Both the position numbers and the translations under genes were made by a program. This document shows, piece after piece, positions 1 through 8,925 of a DNA stretch of 64,000 bases (its first letter is position 1; each line of letters begins with the position of its first letter). The notes beneath the pieces were generated by a model. It did not search any database. It worked only from the letters and a program-made list of their open reading frames with translations, and was not told the DNA's origin. The DNA is from an uncultured Saccharospirillaceae bacterium (GTDB taxonomy: Bacteria > Pseudomonadota > Gammaproteobacteria > Pseudomonadales > Oceanobacteraceae): NCBI GenBank assembly GCA_947503895.1, contig CANNFT010000016.1, positions 1 through 64,000 on the forward strand, written 5' to 3'.

Positions 1-3000
1 ATTCTGTGTTCCAGAATCCCCTTCGTTGTTATCTGTTGGCGTGGCCGTTGGGGCATCACTGATGGTCAGTGCAAGAGTGTCGTCGTTGCTAATTGTATGC
101 TCAATTTTTCGAATCTGATCCGCTTCATCCTCACCATCAAAGGAAACAAAAGTTGAAAGATCGTCGCCTTGATTTTTAGTAATTTCGATGTTCAGCCCAA
201 TAACTTCGTCCAACTCTAATTCAGTGTCAGGCTTTACCCCAAACGTTATAAATTGAACATCGCTTGAAGTTGCAGTACCTCCGTCGTGAACACTGTATAC
301 CCACTTAGAATCTACCGGTACTGCCTCCAATATTTCATAATCATCACTCAATTTGGCTGGTCGTTGCTGGTCAGAGATGTTTGCATTAAATTCTGTCAGT
401 TGCAGATTGATACTAGAAAAATTTGGCGCAACTGGGTTACTTAGGGTGAGACTATATATTGCTTTATTAGCATCACTATCAGCACTACCCTCTTGTGTTG
501 ATAATTCTAGCGGTGCAGTTAGGTCTAAATTTAAGTAGTCATCGTTTTTAATCTCACCGACTGCATAATTGTTGCCCGCACTACAATTGCTGCCTTGGGC
601 GTCACAATACTCTATCACCAACGGTGCCGCCTCAGATGTCGACACCATTAGGTGACATTGCTCAGTTGGCTCAACCTGAGTGTCGTTTTGCACATTAATG
701 GCGAGTGATTGCTGGCTTTCACTACCTAGGAATTTGAAATCTTCCGTATTAAATACGACATCTACATGCCCACTATTATTGCGACTACAACTGTATCCAT
801 CTGAATCCGGGCTCGTTAGCTGTGCTGACAAGTCTAGCTTTAATGGCTGACTCAGGTTTAATTGATATGCAGGCACAACCAAATCATCAGTTCCATCAAG
901 CTTATCACCTTCAGTGATCTCCCACCCAGACACCTTCAGCTTCGCCTTATCTTGGTTGGGTAATTTCAATACAAATTCTGTTTTACTTTTTATATCTGTT
1001 TCGCTGTCTTGTTCACCGTACAGCCAAATATTTAACGCTAGATATTCGGCACACTCGACTAACTGGTCATTCTTCACATGAACCGATAGCTCAACACTGG
1101 ACTGCTTGAATTTTAATACGTTGCCAGAAATTTCATTACTCAAACCAAAAATTCGGTCAAATTCAGAATCTGTCGTGGGAAGTGGCTCGAAATGATTACC
1201 GTTGATGGTCAATGCAATATCATATTGATCATCTTGACCAATCGTACCAACAGTGGAAGGTAGAATAGCTTGTTTAAGATAGGTACTGCATGTCTTATCA
1301 TTTAGCTCATCACTTAGCTCATCATAGACCACCAGCTCATAAAAAATCGGTAAGTTAGATTTAGCAATAGCGGCCTGGCCTTCTACATCAAGCTTTAATT
1401 TAAAGTCATATTGGGTACTGGTGTTTTCGAGTCCTTCTGCCTGACCCTCTTCAACTTGATGGCCACTCTCGTAAAGAATGTACGGGCCAGTGCTTGTTCC
1501 ATTGCCCTCTGCCATTAACTCACCAATAGGTTGATGAGAAATTTTAGGAATGTCGTTATCAATGATATGAATAGGAATGGACGCAACATTGCCACCGTCT
1601 AATTCTAGGGTGAGCAACTCCTTACTTTCGTACAGTTCATCTTTGTATATTTTAATTGAGATCTTATCTTCGGTGCTGTTGTTGTATACCACTTGCGGTA
1701 CTTTGCTATCGGTAAATACCAACATCCCTTCAAGCTCTTCAAAGTCTTCCCCATCAGCGGCTAAAACATTGCCAAGGGGGGCGCTAAGGGTAAAGGGGAT
1801 GCTAACTTCTTCCGTACTAGCACGGGAGAATTCAAGCTCTATGCTGACGTCCAATATCGTATCCGAGTCTTCTTGCTCTCGTACTTCGAGGCTCACATTT
1901 TCGTCGGATAGTCGCGTGACGGAATCTTCGCCCGCCACGCGTAAAACATATGAGGGGTAGTCATTGTTTTTAATGGTATGAACGGCTGTGGTAAAGGTGA
2001 CAGCCTCTTCGTTCTCGACGATGATCTCGATGATTTCATCCGGCTCAATGATGTCATCATCTTTCACGTAGAATCGCAGAACAGCGGTTTCCTCACCTTT
2101 GGTCAGCATGATGGTCGAATGACCACACACTTCAGCTAAGGCTTCGGCGCTCAAGTTTTCATCGGGTATAACAGCACAAAAATCCTCAACGACGGTTGCT
2201 CGCGTTTTATCATCGCTCACATTTTCTACTGACTCGGCACCCAATAAACGAAAATCAACCGCTAAGTCGCTAAAGATGTATCGCTCACCGTCTTCAATGC
2301 CTACTTGATAGGTAATTTCTTTCCAAGCACTCTCTGCAGGTGTATCGGCCTCCACCCCTAATAAACTGTGCTTGCTCTCTGAGGCCGAATCACTGCTGAT
2401 ATTTAAGTCAAAGCTGTTAACACCCGGCACGTCATCCGTTCGAATCACCCCATAGGGGGCTTCTGTACTGCCTTCTTTTAGATAGGCTATTTGGTTTCCA
2501 TCTTCATCTGCCACCAACAGTGCGATGCGCTCATCCACTTCGGCAACGCGATCGCCAATGACAGAAACTTCGAATGTCTTAACTTTCTCGCCTTTCTTAA
2601 ACGTTATAACTTCAGATTTTTTGATGTAATCAGCGCCTTCATCGGTGTCTGAAAGCCCTTCCGCCGCGTAACGAACCATTTCGCCCCCATTTGTACCTGC
2701 GGGTTGCGCAACATTATCTAGTGGTAGTGTAGAGACAGTAATTGTGTAGGGCTCTACCACTTCATGGTTAAGCGATATTGAGAACAGTATGGAACTGGTT
2801 CGCTCGTGTCCTTCGACAAGCGTAGGCGTGTTAACCGTCACATAAGGAAAATCATCATTGGATATGGTGCCCACTAAGCTATAGATGGGTTTTTTATTGC
2901 TGTCAGAAAAACGCAAGCCGAACGTTTCATGACCTTCGATTTCGGTATCTTTATAAACACGCACAGGTATTGAGTACTGCTGCCCCTCGATGACGTTTAG

Positions 3001-3318
3001 CTGACCAGATGTCGATTGATAGTCACTTTTTTCAGCGGCTTCGATATTGTATGTCTCGTAGTGCAAGACCCCTGTTCGATCACTCGTTAAGAGAAATACC
3101 ATTTCTGAGTAATCTTCAATGGTTAAATCTTCAGTATTGGGGGAACCTTCGACCACTGTTGAATATCCAATAGTCGGAATGGTGGCGTCTCGGCCACTAC
3201 TATCTCCACTTCCGCCAGAACAGGCAGCAAGAATTGATGACAATACCAACGCAGTAGTCATCGACGAGATGTGACGAATGTTTTTAATAACGCTAAACAA
3301 TGAGGAATTGATTTTCAT
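1..3318 (-). CDS. Large Calx-beta repeat lipoprotein (C-terminus beyond window)
   Basis: The minus-strand frame is open from ATG 3318 to the window edge, giving 1,106 codons with no stop, so the gene is partial at its 3' end. The N-terminus is a lipoprotein signal peptide with a lipobox ending LAAC (lipidated Cys33), followed by a short Gly/Ser-rich stretch. The rest is acidic beta-rich repeat sequence. Typical Calx-beta strand ends (TISNDD, IKNNDY, IDNDIP, IKNDDY, TISNDD) recur near residues 150, 449, 587, 922 and 1073, each preceded by an E-x-x-E-type strand. Calx-beta modules bind calcium and occur in surface and adhesion proteins. An outer-membrane or surface location is inferred. It is divergent from tssA across a 613-bp gap. 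ATG 3261 (Met20) is a possible shorter start that would still keep the lipobox. The ligand or function is unknown. Confidence 0.8.
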   Translation of the reverse strand, partial: MKINSSLFSVIKNIRHISSMTTALVLSSILAACSGGSGDSSGRDATIPTIGYSTVVEGSPNTEDLTIEDYSEMVFLLTSDRTGVLHYETYNIEAAEKSDYQSTSGQLNVIEGQQYSIPVRVYKDTEIEGHETFGLRFSDSNKKPIYSLVGTISNDDFPYVTVNTPTLVEGHERTSSILFSISLNHEVVEPYTITVSTLPLDNVAQPAGTNGGEMVRYAAEGLSDTDEGADYIKKSEVITFKKGEKVKTFEVSVIGDRVAEVDERIALLVADEDGNQIAYLKEGSTEAPYGVIRTDDVPGVNSFDLNISSDSASESKHSLLGVEADTPAESAWKEITYQVGIEDGERYIFSDLAVDFRLLGAESVENVSDDKTRATVVEDFCAVIPDENLSAEALAEVCGHSTIMLTKGEETAVLRFYVKDDDIIEPDEIIEIIVENEEAVTFTTAVHTIKNNDYPSYVLRVAGEDSVTRLSDENVSLEVREQEDSDTILDVSIELEFSRASTEEVSIPFTLSAPLGNVLAADGEDFEELEGMLVFTDSKVPQVVYNNSTEDKISIKIYKDELYESKELLTLELDGGNVASIPIHIIDNDIPKISHQPIGELMAEGNGTSTGPYILYESGHQVEEGQAEGLENTSTQYDFKLKLDVEGQAAIAKSNLPIFYELVVYDELSDELNDKTCSTYLKQAILPSTVGTIGQDDQYDIALTINGNHFEPLPTTDSEFDRIFGLSNEISGNVLKFKQSSVELSVHVKNDQLVECAEYLALNIWLYGEQDSETDIKSKTEFVLKLPNQDKAKLKVSGWEITEGDKLDGTDDLVVPAYQLNLSQPLKLDLSAQLTSPDSDGYSCSRNNSGHVDVVFNTEDFKFLGSESQQSLAINVQNDTQVEPTEQCHLMVSTSEAAPLVIEYCDAQGSNCSAGNNYAVGEIKNDDYLNLDLTAPLELSTQEGSADSDANKAIYSLTLSNPVAPNFSSINLQLTEFNANISDQQRPAKLSDDYEILEAVPVDSKWVYSVHDGGTATSSDVQFITFGVKPDTELELDEVIGLNIEITKNQGDDLSTFVSFDGEDEADQIRKIEHTISNDDTLALTISDAPTATPTDNNEGDSGTQN

Positions 3319-3931
3319 TGAGTACTTCCATGACCCAGATAGTACAAGGAGGTGGAAGTTTACACAGATGGTCTTTCTTTTACCAATATAGCAAGTGCCA
3401 ATAAAATATTTTTTGGTCAGTCTGCTAACGAACCTACATTTTACATTCGGGGCTTTCTTTGTCCGCTTTTCACATTTTTAACTAATGATATTTTTATCAA
3501 ATTTAGCATCTGCAGAATGTAGTCATCCTCCGCCCAATATTATTCAATAATATGCTGACAATGCTTTGAAAAATGTAAGATATTCACGCAATCACACACC
3601 AAGCCGCAAACAAAAATCACACGCAAAGTCAGCTATTTTCAGCAATATTCACCCCAATCCCATACCGAATTCGTATTTTATATTTTTTGTGACAAGGTTA
3701 TCGTTTTTGAACTGAAAAGACATTTTACTAATTGACTTTCCGCACACCAAATAACTTTAGCCGCATATTGCGCAATACTTTTGACCTATATTTTGAAATC
3801 GTTTCTTACTGATATTTTTATTAGGTGAAAGCTGCTTGACTTTAGGCTCGTAACTCGGTGGAATGCCCACATTCGTTTCACATACTGACCAGTATTGTTT
3901 GAATTCATATAGCGCAGGGATACACTTTTTA
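3319..3931. other. Divergent intergenic region, AT-rich
   Basis: This is 613 bp between the Calx-beta lipoprotein (minus) and tssA (plus). It is clearly AT-richer than the flanking genes and must hold both divergent promoters. I found no convincing sigma-54 (-24/-12) site or other strong promoter match, no RNA gene and no good small ORF. A weak sigma-70-like pair (TTGAAA near 3793, TTTTAT near 3816) precedes tssA but is not a safe call. Confidence 0.5.
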
Positions 3932-5644
3932 ATGGAATTCGACCAGTCCATAATTGATTTAGGCACTCAGATTATTGGCGAAGATGCGCCATGTGGCATC
4001 AACGCAAAATATGAGCCTGCATATGAGCAACTCGAAGCTGAACTTGCCAAGTCTGAGTCCATTAATGCTGGGTCGACAGACTGGGATGCTGTTCATAGCT
4101 TTGCTATTGATATTCTACAAAACACCAGCAAAGACTTTCCCACTGCATGTTACCTCACGTATGCCCTCTGGAATAAACAACAATACATTGGCTTAACCAC
4201 TGGTTTTTTGCTACTCGAAAAGTTAAGCGAAACACACTGGGAGGGTATGTTTCCACCGGTGAAGCGCTTGCGCGGACGCCTGAATGCAGCTCAATGGTTA
4301 ATCGAAAAAGTAGCCCCCATCATTGAAAGCGCAAACCCTAGCAACGACGAGATGGCAGTCATATCTGAGCTTGCTAGCAGTGTGAAAAATTTGGATTTTC
4401 TGCTCAGCGACAAGATGGGCGATAGTGCACCGAACTTTGCTGAGTTGAATCGACCGCTTAAACGCTTAAAGCAAATTGCACAAGCTGCTGTTGCAGAGCA
4501 AGCGGCCTCTAAACCCACTGAACCCAAACCCGCTCAACCTGCTACACAAGCAGCCGTGAGCCAAAACACCGAAAGCACACCCAATCCCGCACCGGAACAG
4601 AATTCACAAGAAAACCAGGTTGAACCCGCTTCATTGACAGAAGCCACTTCCACCAATACTGCATCCGAGCCAAAAGCCAGTACACAGGCCAAAACAAGTA
4701 GCTCGACAAAAAGCACTGCTGCCACGTTAAATACCGCACCTGTCGGTGATGTGGCGAATGATGCGGATGCCAGAAAAGCCTATCGCCAATTACAGGACGG
4801 CTTAAGAAAACTTGCCGAATTTTACGGGCAAGAAAAAGCTTCCGATCCTCGCCGCTTTCGCTTTAGCCGCTCTTCTCTTTGGGATTCTCTTGATAAGCTG
4901 CCACCAAGCAAAGAGGGTAAAACCCAATTACCTGCTCCACCTGCGGATAAAATTAAAAAGCTTAAATCTCTATTTGAAGCGGGTGATTTTTTAGAGGTCA
5001 TTAACCAGGGCGAGAAAACCGCCTGCAAGCTACCTTATTGGTTTGATGGTAATCGCTACATTGTTATGGCAATGGATGAGCTTGGTGGTGAGTTTTCACT
5101 AGCAAAAGAAGCATTGGTCTCTGAATTACGTCAATTTATTACAAGACTACCCAAAATTGTCGAGTTTTCTTACACAAACGGTGAGCCTTTTGCGGATGCG
5201 CAAACGCAGTCTTGGGTATTATCATTATGTGAGTCCAATCAAAGCCCTGCAGCATCCACCAGTGACTCGGATGAAATTCAGTCGGTAATGGTAGAAGCTA
5301 AGAAACTTGCACTAAGTGGAAAACTAACAGCCGCTTTTGAGTTATTCAATGATTGCAAAGTCACCTGCAAGCGTGATCGCTTTAACATTAAACTGGCATG
5401 CGCTGAATTGGCTTGTATAAGCGGACAGGAAAAAGTGGGTATTCCCATGCTAGAGCGAATGATTGAAGAGACCCGCAACCTTTCAGTCGCAGACTGGGAA
5501 AGTGGGTTTATGGCGAAAGCGCTTGCATTGTTAGTGAATGCTTACGAGAAATTAAATGAAGAAGACGCTATCAAAAAACAAGATAGCATAGCAACGGCTT
5601 ACGATGCGTTGTGCTGGTATGACCCTTCATTGGCAGCAAATTAA
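3932..5644 (+). CDS. tssA: T6SS TssA (ImpA N-terminal and VasJ-type C-terminal domains)
   Basis: TssA caps and coordinates T6SS baseplate, tube and sheath assembly in the cytoplasm. The N-terminal ~130 residues match the ImpA_N domain: the EDAPCGI segment shortly after the start, and the later KRLRGRLNAAQWL motif. A Pro/Thr/Ser/Gln-rich linker spans about residues 186-268. A C-terminal VasJ-like helical domain follows (NDADARKAYRQLQDG onward). I chose ATG 3932 (570 aa) over the longer frame from 3863 because TssA family members begin a few residues before the EDAPCG motif and an AGGGA lies 11 bases upstream. It is the first gene of the T6SS operon, 14 bp before tssB. Confidence 0.9.
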   Translation: MEFDQSIIDLGTQIIGEDAPCGINAKYEPAYEQLEAELAKSESINAGSTDWDAVHSFAIDILQNTSKDFPTACYLTYALWNKQQYIGLTTGFLLLEKLSETHWEGMFPPVKRLRGRLNAAQWLIEKVAPIIESANPSNDEMAVISELASSVKNLDFLLSDKMGDSAPNFAELNRPLKRLKQIAQAAVAEQAASKPTEPKPAQPATQAAVSQNTESTPNPAPEQNSQENQVEPASLTEATSTNTASEPKASTQAKTSSSTKSTAATLNTAPVGDVANDADARKAYRQLQDGLRKLAEFYGQEKASDPRRFRFSRSSLWDSLDKLPPSKEGKTQLPAPPADKIKKLKSLFEAGDFLEVINQGEKTACKLPYWFDGNRYIVMAMDELGGEFSLAKEALVSELRQFITRLPKIVEFSYTNGEPFADAQTQSWVLSLCESNQSPAASTSDSDEIQSVMVEAKKLALSGKLTAAFELFNDCKVTCKRDRFNIKLACAELACISGQEKVGIPMLERMIEETRNLSVADWESGFMAKALALLVNAYEKLNEEDAIKKQDSIATAYDALCWYDPSLAAN

Positions 5645-5658
5645 AAGAGGAGATCGCG

Positions 5659-6141
5659 ATGTCTGACGGTAGTGTAGCCCCAAAAGAACGAATCAATATC
5701 GCCTATAAATCCAATACCGGCGGTGTATCGGAAGATGTAGAATTACCGTTAAAGTTATTAGTATTGGATGACTTTACCGGTAAACCACATGACGACGTTA
5801 TCGAAGAGCGTGATCCGGTCAACATCAATAAAGATAATTTCGATGATGTTGTTAAGGCTCACAACCTCTCGTTGTCATTCAGTGTTGAAAACAAATTAGC
5901 GACAGAGCCCGATGGTGATATTCCCGTCGAACTTAAGTTCAACACCATGAAGGACTTTAATCCGGGTCAGGTTGCAGAGCAGATTCCTGAATTAAAAAGC
6001 CTACTGGAATTGCGTAGAGCACTTCAGGCTTTGAAGGGGCCACTCGGAAACGTTCCAGCATTTCGTAAAACCATTCAAGCCATACTAGACAACGACGATA
6101 CTCGTAAAAAAGTAATGGAAGAACTGGGCATTTCAGAATAA
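5659..6141 (+). CDS. tssB: T6SS contractile sheath small subunit TssB (VipA)
   Basis: This 160-aa protein is the normal length for TssB/VipA, which forms the T6SS contractile sheath as a heterodimer with TssC. It shows the family pattern: an ERINI strand, ELPLKLLVLDDFTG, the FNTMKDFNPGQV segment and an ELRRALQALKGPLGN helix. A strong ribosome binding site (AAGAGGAG) precedes ATG 5659. It is followed 10 bp downstream by tssC. The same N-terminal motifs recur at the start of the fusion protein at 14423, which makes this the reference partner for that comparison. Confidence 0.97.
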   Translation: MSDGSVAPKERINIAYKSNTGGVSEDVELPLKLLVLDDFTGKPHDDVIEERDPVNINKDNFDDVVKAHNLSLSFSVENKLATEPDGDIPVELKFNTMKDFNPGQVAEQIPELKSLLELRRALQALKGPLGNVPAFRKTIQAILDNDDTRKKVMEELGISE

Positions 6142-6151
6142 GGAGTCAAAC

Positions 6152-7630
6152 ATGGCAATAGAAGCAGATACTGAAGTCGCTGTCGCAGAAAACGCGGAAA
6201 GTGCGAGCTTGCTTGATCAGGTTATGGCTGAAACAAGCATGACACCGGGCGATGATGGTTTTGAAACCGCACGCAGGGGTGTTGAAGCATTTATTTCTGA
6301 TTTACTGGGTCGCAACCAAAAAATTGACAAGGTGGAAAAGAAACTTGTCGATGATATGATTGCGGCAATAGACGAAAAGATCGGCGTACAGCTAGACGAA
6401 GTCATCCAAGCAGAAGACTTTAAGAAAATGGAATCGGCATGGCGCGGGCTTAAATTCCTAACCAGTCGAACCGACTTTAGACAGAACATTACTGTCGAAA
6501 TGATTAGCGCAACGAAAGAAGAGCTGATCGAAGACTTTGAAGATGCGCCGGATGTCACCCGCTCTGGGCTGTACAACCACATTTATTCGGCAGAATACGG
6601 TCAGTTTGGTGGCAAACCCTATGGCGCTTTGATTGGTGGTTATTCCATTAACCCAACAGCGCAAGATATGAAACTACTGCAAGATATGGCATCTGTGAGC
6701 GCTATGTCTCATGCGCCGTTCTTAGCATCTGCAGGGCCTAAGTTTTTCGGTCTGGACTCATTTCAAGGGTTGCCAAATCTAAAGGATTTAGAGTCGATTT
6801 TTGAAGGCCCTCAATATGCAAAATGGCAAGGTTTCCGTGAGAGCGATGATGCTCGTAATGTCGGCTTAACGGTTCCTCGCTTCTTACTTCGCTCTCCATA
6901 TGGCGAAGACAATGTGGTAAACGAATTTAATTACCAAGAAGGTATCGACCGCGACTTCGAAAAGTTATGCTGGGGCAGTGCGTCCTACGCTTTTGCCGCT
7001 AACATGGCACGTAGCTTTGCAAAATATCGCTGGTGCCCTAATATCATTGGCCCACAAAGCGGTGGCGAGGTATTAGATTTACCTGTTTATAAATATGAAG
7101 AAAATGGCGAAACTAAAGTCTATAGTTCTTCAGAAGTGATGCTCTCTGACCGCCAAGAATATGAATTAGCTGAACAAGGCTTTATCGGTTTAATTGCTCG
7201 CAAAGGAACGGACAATGCGACCTTTTTCTCCGCAAACTCTTGCCAGAAACCAAAATTCTTCGGTAATTCACCCGAAGCCAAGCAGGCAGAAACAAATTAT
7301 AAACTCGGTACAGAGTTGCCATATTTGTTTATGATTGACCGCCTAGCGCATTACATTAAAGTTATTCAGCGTGAGCATATTGGTAGCTGGAAAACGAAAA
7401 ACGATTTAGATCGTGAATTGAATAATTGGGTACGTCAGTACGTGGCAGATCAAGATAATCCGCCACCAGAGGTACGCAGCCGCAAGCCATTGCGCGAAGC
7501 AAGAATCATCGTCAGCGATGACGAAGGTAATCCAGGCTTCTATCGAGTTGAAATGAATGTTCGTCCTCACTTTAAATATATGGGGTCAAGCTTCACTTTA
7601 TCGCTCGCTGGAAAATTGGACAAGGAATAA
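6152..7630 (+). CDS. tssC: T6SS contractile sheath large subunit TssC (VipB)
   Basis: This 492-aa TssC/VipB is full length. The N-terminus carries the canonical helix (LLDQVMAETSMTPGDDG, then ARRGVEAFISDLL) that ClpV recognises in contracted sheaths of the family. The middle has SAWRGLKFL, EDFEDAPDVTRS and EYGQFGGKPYG, and the end has PHFKYMGSSFTLSLAGKL. With TssB it builds the six-start helical sheath around the Hcp tube. An AAGGAG ribosome site precedes ATG 6152. There is an 80-bp gap before hcp. Presence of the ClpV-binding helix implies a ClpV encoded outside this window. Confidence 0.97.
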   Translation: MAIEADTEVAVAENAESASLLDQVMAETSMTPGDDGFETARRGVEAFISDLLGRNQKIDKVEKKLVDDMIAAIDEKIGVQLDEVIQAEDFKKMESAWRGLKFLTSRTDFRQNITVEMISATKEELIEDFEDAPDVTRSGLYNHIYSAEYGQFGGKPYGALIGGYSINPTAQDMKLLQDMASVSAMSHAPFLASAGPKFFGLDSFQGLPNLKDLESIFEGPQYAKWQGFRESDDARNVGLTVPRFLLRSPYGEDNVVNEFNYQEGIDRDFEKLCWGSASYAFAANMARSFAKYRWCPNIIGPQSGGEVLDLPVYKYEENGETKVYSSSEVMLSDRQEYELAEQGFIGLIARKGTDNATFFSANSCQKPKFFGNSPEAKQAETNYKLGTELPYLFMIDRLAHYIKVIQREHIGSWKTKNDLDRELNNWVRQYVADQDNPPPEVRSRKPLREARIIVSDDEGNPGFYRVEMNVRPHFKYMGSSFTLSLAGKLDKE

Positions 7631-7710
7631 GATAACTTGGGTGTAGCTGTTCGTGCCCAATTTAAATTATTCTTTTTATTCACTCCCGTAATCAAAAAAA
7701 GGAGATTACC

Positions 7711-8226
7711 ATGGCAATCCCAGCCTATATGGAAATCGAAGGACAAAACCAGGGTGAAATCAGTGCTGGAGCACTGAGTGAGGACTCTGTAGGTACTGCT
7801 ACACAAGAAGGTCATGAAGACGAGATCATGGTTCAGGCATTGGTTCATAACGTACCTCGCGGTACTAATGAACAGAACGGCCAAATCACCAGTATGCCTG
7901 CAATGAAGCCTATTAAGATCACTAAACTGATCGACAAAGCTTCTCCATTGCTGCACAACGCTCTAACTTCTGGTGAGCAACTGACTGTAACCATTAACTG
8001 GTACCGCATCTCCGCTTCTGGCGAAGAAGAGTTGTACTACGTAATGGAGCTAGAAAACGCAGTATTGGTTGATATTGAAACATCTCTTCCAAGTGTTGGT
8101 GATCCAGCAATGGCTCACTTGGCACACATGGAAACGTTGTTCATCAATCCTGGTGCGATTACTTGGACTCACGAAGCAGCTGGTACCGAAGGTTCTTACC
8201 GTTTCGGCTCCAACTCTGGTGCATAA
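7711..8226 (+). CDS. hcp: T6SS tube protein Hcp (main copy)
   Basis: This 171-aa Hcp-family protein forms the hexameric rings of the inner tube that is ejected through the sheath. It shows the Hcp pattern: MAIPAYMEIEGQ start, IKITKLIDKASPLLHNAL, INWYR and EELYYVMELENA, ending with TWTHEAAGT. A very strong ribosome site (AAAAGGAG) precedes ATG 7711 and a strong intrinsic terminator follows the stop. This fits a highly expressed tube protein transcribed mainly with tssABC. A second, divergent Hcp is encoded at 16134. Confidence 0.95.
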   Translation: MAIPAYMEIEGQNQGEISAGALSEDSVGTATQEGHEDEIMVQALVHNVPRGTNEQNGQITSMPAMKPIKITKLIDKASPLLHNALTSGEQLTVTINWYRISASGEEELYYVMELENAVLVDIETSLPSVGDPAMAHLAHMETLFINPGAITWTHEAAGTEGSYRFGSNSGA

Positions 8227-8243
8227 TCCAATCGTTATGATTA

Positions 8244-8270
8244 AGCGAAAGCGTTAGCTTTCGCTTTTTT
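8244..8270 (+). terminator. Intrinsic terminator after hcp
   Basis: A perfect 9-bp stem (AGCGAAAGC / GCTTTCGCT) with a GTTA loop is followed at once by a run of T residues. It lies between hcp and tssJ on the same strand, so it should reduce read-through from the tube/sheath genes into the membrane-complex genes. Confidence 0.9.
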
Positions 8271-8279
8271 GGTTTTTAT

Positions 8280-8891
8280 ATGAAAAATATTACGCTTATC
8301 ATTATCGCATTTACGACACTTCTGCTTTCTGCATGTGCCAGTAAAACCAGTTTGGAAGTAGCCGAAAAAGATTGGACTTATCAAGATCAAGCTATACATG
8401 TACACGTTAAAAGTCCTTCAGATTTAAACTCTATTAGTGGTAGACCGCATTCACTGGTATTGGGAGTATTTCAATTAAATGACCCAAATACATTTTTAGG
8501 CCTCTCTGTGACTAAAGAAGGGGCTCTACAGTTATTAAATTCAGGCCGTATTGACGAAAGTGTTGCTCAGTTTACCCGTATTATTTTGCAGCCTGGGGAA
8601 GAAAAAACCGCTAATTTACCCCGTGCTCAGGGGGCAAAGTATGTGGCGATTATCTCTGGGTATTTTGGTTTAAATACTGAGTTAGATGTGAAAGTTTTCG
8701 ATATTCCTATCAAACCGGCAAAACGCGGTTTTGTTGATCTGATGCTCTCCAATCTTGGCTTAATAGCAGATGAAGCGAAAGCCATTCCAGAAGACCTATT
8801 TGTTGAAGTGGCACTAGGAAGGAAGAGCACCCGAGAATTCACTGAAATAAACCAAGAAGAATTAAATTTACTCAGTGCCGGCGACTTCTAG
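8280..8891 (+). CDS. tssJ: T6SS outer-membrane lipoprotein TssJ (SciN)
   Basis: This 203-aa lipoprotein has a signal peptide and lipobox LSAC (Cys19). The mature part resembles TssJ/SciN: it opens with beta strands and carries the conserved LVLGVFQLNDPNTF-type strand and loop. TssJ anchors the TssLM complex to the outer membrane. It is followed by tssK, tssL and tssM, which matches the role. The T residues of the hcp terminator end about 10 bp upstream of the start, so tssJ probably depends on partial read-through or on a promoter I could not identify. Confidence 0.85.
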   Translation: MKNITLIIIAFTTLLLSACASKTSLEVAEKDWTYQDQAIHVHVKSPSDLNSISGRPHSLVLGVFQLNDPNTFLGLSVTKEGALQLLNSGRIDESVAQFTRIILQPGEEKTANLPRAQGAKYVAIISGYFGLNTELDVKVFDIPIKPAKRGFVDLMLSNLGLIADEAKAIPEDLFVEVALGRKSTREFTEINQEELNLLSAGDF

Positions 8892-8925
8892 TCGCTTTTT
8901 CTGATTTGAACGTAAGGATTTTGTT

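Noticed and set aside
1577..1960. Plus-strand frame of 127 Ser-rich codons
   Set aside because: It lies fully within the Calx-beta lipoprotein on the other strand. Ser/Leu-rich composition is the expected reverse of its acidic codons.
3793..3821. TTGAAA and TTTTAT as a promoter for tssA
   Set aside because: The -10 is a 4/6 match in very AT-rich DNA where such pairs occur by chance.
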